Shown: positions 7,264 to 9,106 of the stretch, one piece after another | Layout of the letters: each line of letters starts with the position of its first letter | Position numbering within the stretch: position 1 is the first letter of the stretch | Origin: Hydrogenothermaceae bacterium | GTDB lineage: Bacteria; Aquificota; Aquificia; Aquificales; Hydrogenothermaceae | Direction of reading: 5' to 3' | DNA: 9,106 bases | Assembly: GCA_026985705.1 (NCBI GenBank) | Contig: JALSPY010000204.1 | Coordinates: forward strand, 1 to 9,106 | Program-made: the position numbers and the translations under genes | Notes under the pieces: generated by a model | What the model saw: the letters and a program-made list of their open reading frames with translations, nothing else | Databases searched by the model: none | Told to the model about the DNA's origin: nothing

Positions 7264-8192
7264 CTATCCCCTTTTTTCTCCTTAAATTTTATTAAATTTA
7301 CAATTGTTTCATTTGTAGGAGCCTTAATACCAACTTTTTCTGCAAGTTTAACTATAGCACCGTTTAAAGCATCTATCTCTGTTCTTTTTCCAGTTTGTAT
7401 GTCGTAATACATAGATGGAAAATGATTTCTTGTAGGTGGAACAAGTTTATTATAAAAGAAATCTATATACTCCTCTGCGTTATTCCAGTTAAGTTGGATA
7501 TTGTTAAGTTTAGCAACTAGAAATATCTCCTCTATTATTTTATTCATAATAAGTCGTGTGTTTTTATTGTCTGCAAGCTCACCATAACTACACTCTAGAA
7601 TAGCTCCTAAAGGATTTAAGGCACAGTTATACAGAATTTTATCCCATAGGATTTTATAAACATCTGGAGAGTATGAGGTAGGAATACCGGCTTTATTTAT
7701 TTTCTCAACAATTTTTAAGATTACTTTTTTATCTATAGCATTATCAGGTTGACCTATCCTAACATCATCAGCATTTACAGTTATTCTAACTTTTCCTTTA
7801 TCTATAACCTTAGCTCCAAAAATTACCCTTCCTAAAAGTGTATGCTCTTTTCCTATTATTTTAACCGCCAGTTCATAGTTTCCATAGCCATTTTGAGTTA
7901 ATAAAACTATACTATTAGGTTTTAAAATTTTCTTTATATCATTTAAAGCTTTTTCCGTGTCATATGACTTAACAGCAAGAATTATTAAATCTAAATTAAT
8001 ATCTTTAAAGTCCAAAATGTTATCGGAAATACCATCTAACTCTGCAGAGTGTTTTCCCCAAATACCATCTATATATAGATTTTTTGGAAAGTTTTTATCT
8101 TTTACCTTCCCATATACATTATTCCCACTTTCCTTTAAAAAAGTTGCAAATGTTATTCCTATAGCCCCTAGACCGTAAACCAGTATATTCAT
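7260..8192 (-). CDS. panE: 2-dehydropantoate 2-reductase (ketopantoate reductase)
   Basis: 310 residues, the normal family length. It reduces ketopantoate to pantoate with NADPH in the cytoplasm, a step of pantothenate and coenzyme A synthesis. The N-terminal Rossmann domain opens MNILVYGLGAIG (glycines 7, 9, 12), followed by AVKSYDT (73-79) and TQNGYGN (99-105). The C-terminal helical domain carries the ApbA/PanE signature: ILWDKILYNCALNPLGAI (181-198), with K185 the likely catalytic lysine and N189/N193, then NHFPSMYYDIQTGKRTEID (256-274), with S260, D264 and E272 as substrate-site residues, and N277. The start has a GAGAG ribosome-binding site at 8204-8200, seven bases upstream. The gene converges on the malic-enzyme relic and the two stop codons overlap within GTTAAC (7259-7264). 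Some PanE-family members use other 2-oxoacids, so the substrate is inferred from family. E. coli also uses IlvC for this step, so panE need not be essential. Confidence 0.9.
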   Translation of the reverse strand: MNILVYGLGAIGITFATFLKESGNNVYGKVKDKNFPKNLYIDGIWGKHSAELDGISDNILDFKDINLDLIILAVKSYDTEKALNDIKKILKPNSIVLLTQNGYGNYELAVKIIGKEHTLLGRVIFGAKVIDKGKVRITVNADDVRIGQPDNAIDKKVILKIVEKINKAGIPTSYSPDVYKILWDKILYNCALNPLGAILECSYGELADNKNTRLIMNKIIEEIFLVAKLNNIQLNWNNAEEYIDFFYNKLVPPTRNHFPSMYYDIQTGKRTEIDALNGAIVKLAEKVGIKAPTNETIVNLIKFKEKKGDS

Positions 8193-8225
8193 AAAATTTC
8201 TCTCATTTTAATGTTCTAAAATAAA

Positions 8226-8253
8226 ATTATAGGATAAGAAAAAAATTGTAAAA
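8226..8253 (-). promoter_or_regulatory. Possible promoter of panE
   Basis: In the 88-bp gap upstream of panE, the minus strand has a perfect TATAAT at 8231-8226 with a poor -35 candidate TTTTAC (8253-8248, 16-base spacer). Transcription would begin near 8219, about 27 bases before the ATG. The gap is extremely A/T-rich and chance matches are likely. No GC-containing hairpin that could terminate the preceding gene is seen. Confidence 0.35.
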
Positions 8254-8280
8254 AGGGATAAAAAAGGAAAAATTTTTTAA

Positions 8281-9106
8281 TCAATTTTTTACTCTTCTAT
8301 AGAAGAAGTATTTTTTTAAATTAACCATAGAAAATATTATTAATAACATTATAAAAAATGATATATATGGATACTCGATTGCATATACTAAAGGAGTAAG
8401 TAAAGCTCTAACCATAAATCTTAATGTTTCATGTTCTCTAATAAACTCAGCTACAGGTGGGGAGTATGTATAGTAAAAGTTAACGAAAACTTTTCCTAAC
8501 GGATTTGTAAGTAGATATTTATCTCTAAATTCTCTTAAAACCTTTACATGAGGTTCTAAATAACTTCCATAAGCAGCAGTTGCTATAAAACAACCGCCTC
8601 CTCCACCACCTCCTCCATTAGAGGTGTTAAAATTATTATTTGTTTTGTTGTTATTTGAATTGTTATTTATAGTAGAACATGTTTCATTTTGATAATTTGC
8701 TATTATATTGACCACTGCATCACCTCTTATTATGTCATCGTTTGGAATATTAAGTTCTGCAAAGTATACGGTATTTATACTGTCAGATGAGCTCAGCCTA
8801 ATTGCAATTTCACAACTTTCATTTTGAGATAACACTGTGTTTGAACAGGTATCAGATATTATTGAAAACTTATTACTATTTCTTCCTGTTAAATAAGCCG
8901 TATTAAAAGTTATATTCTGTGAACCTGTGTTTGTAATAATAACATTCCCTTCACATACATTTTTATTAAGATATATCGTATCTGTAGAAAACTTTAAATC
9001 TGAAAAGGTTATTTGTAGTTCAGCAGTAGTAGGAGTTGTAGAGGTGTTTTTACCCAAATATTCTATTTTAATTCCTCTGTATGTATCTAAAAATATTGGA
9101 TTAGTG
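8281..9106 (-). CDS. CFI-box C-terminal-anchor protein with choice-of-anchor-D-like domain, 5' end outside window
   Basis: The frame is open from the window edge to TGA at 8283-8281, giving 274 visible residues. The 16 codons before TTG 9057 (reading TNPIFLDTYRGIKIEY) contain no start, and no signal peptide is seen, so the N-terminus is missing. Numbering from TTG 9057: residues about 14-122 resemble a choice-of-anchor D / ASPM-SPD-2-Hydin beta-sandwich (NVIITNTGSQNITF, FSIISDTCSNTVLSQNESCEI); 123-147 is an Asn/Ser/Thr linker; 148-155 is eight glycines; CFIATAAYGS at 156-165 is the CFI box, followed by the family's conserved VLREFRDKYLLTNPLGK and YSPPVAEFIREHE; about 231-246 is a membrane helix, ending in a basic tail (KKYFFYRRVK). 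The Gly-Cys motif, hydrophobic helix and positive tail resemble C-terminal sorting signals, suggesting a secreted, surface-anchored protein. Role unknown; C35, C71, C82 and C127 could form disulfides. The domain assignment is from memory of the families. Confidence 0.82.
   Translation of the reverse strand, partial: TNPIFLDTYRGIKIEYLGKNTSTTPTTAELQITFSDLKFSTDTIYLNKNVCEGNVIITNTGSQNITFNTAYLTGRNSNKFSIISDTCSNTVLSQNESCEIAIRLSSSDSINTVYFAELNIPNDDIIRGDAVVNIIANYQNETCSTINNNSNNNKTNNNFNTSNGGGGGGGGCFIATAAYGSYLEPHVKVLREFRDKYLLTNPLGKVFVNFYYTYSPPVAEFIREHETLRFMVRALLTPLVYAIEYPYISFFIMLLIIFSMVNLKKYFFYRRVKN

Noticed and set aside
7957..8178. 73-codon plus-strand open frame inside panE
   Set aside because: It is antisense to the PanE Rossmann domain and has no family resemblance.
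8221..8280. A/T tracts between the CFI-box gene and panE as a terminator or repeat
   Set aside because: Only A/T self-complementarity is present; no stable stem and no repeated unit.

Overview
This is a low-GC bacterial chromosome segment of ordinary housekeeping genes plus one decayed gene and one surface-type protein. Bacterial ribosomal protein S15 and polynucleotide phosphorylase place it in Bacteria. The strong preference for AGA/AGG arginine and ATA isoleucine codons, the Lys/Glu-rich proteins and the gene content are compatible with a low-GC thermophile such as a Hydrogenothermaceae member (Aquificota, Sulfurihydrogenibium-like). That taxonomic guess is inference and of modest confidence.

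Layout. Positions 1-1268 (minus strand) hold hisC followed one base later by the 5' part of nadC, which runs off the left edge. A 109-bp divergent intergenic region (1269-1377) carries a likely promoter for each side and a perfect 7-bp inverted repeat between them. On the plus strand, trkA (1378-2655) and trkH (2652-4130) overlap by 4 bp and encode the regulatory and membrane subunits of a Trk-type potassium uptake system. After a 60-bp gap come rpsO (start at 4191, decided by a strong Shine-Dalgarno) and pnp (4475-6631), a classical bacterial pair.

Directly after pnp, 6653-7263 is the relic of a MaeB-type malic enzyme. Three conserved segments survive in correct order but in three different reading frames, joined at two internal deletion points; the 5' end is also lost. 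Its stop codon overlaps the stop of the convergent panE gene (7260-8192, minus), which encodes ketopantoate reductase of pantothenate/CoA synthesis. Upstream of panE on the same strand, 8281-9106 encodes the C-terminal part of a probable exported or surface protein. It has a choice-of-anchor-D-like beta domain, an Asn-rich and poly-Gly linker, a CFI-box motif (CFIATAAYGS), a transmembrane segment and a basic tail. Its start lies outside the window.

The metabolic genes (hisC, nadC, panE) serve histidine, NAD and CoA synthesis, as expected of a self-sufficient organism. I see no CRISPR array, RNA gene, insertion sequence or defence system. The points most worth a second look are the malic-enzyme relic, the divergent promoter/operator region, and the CFI-box protein.
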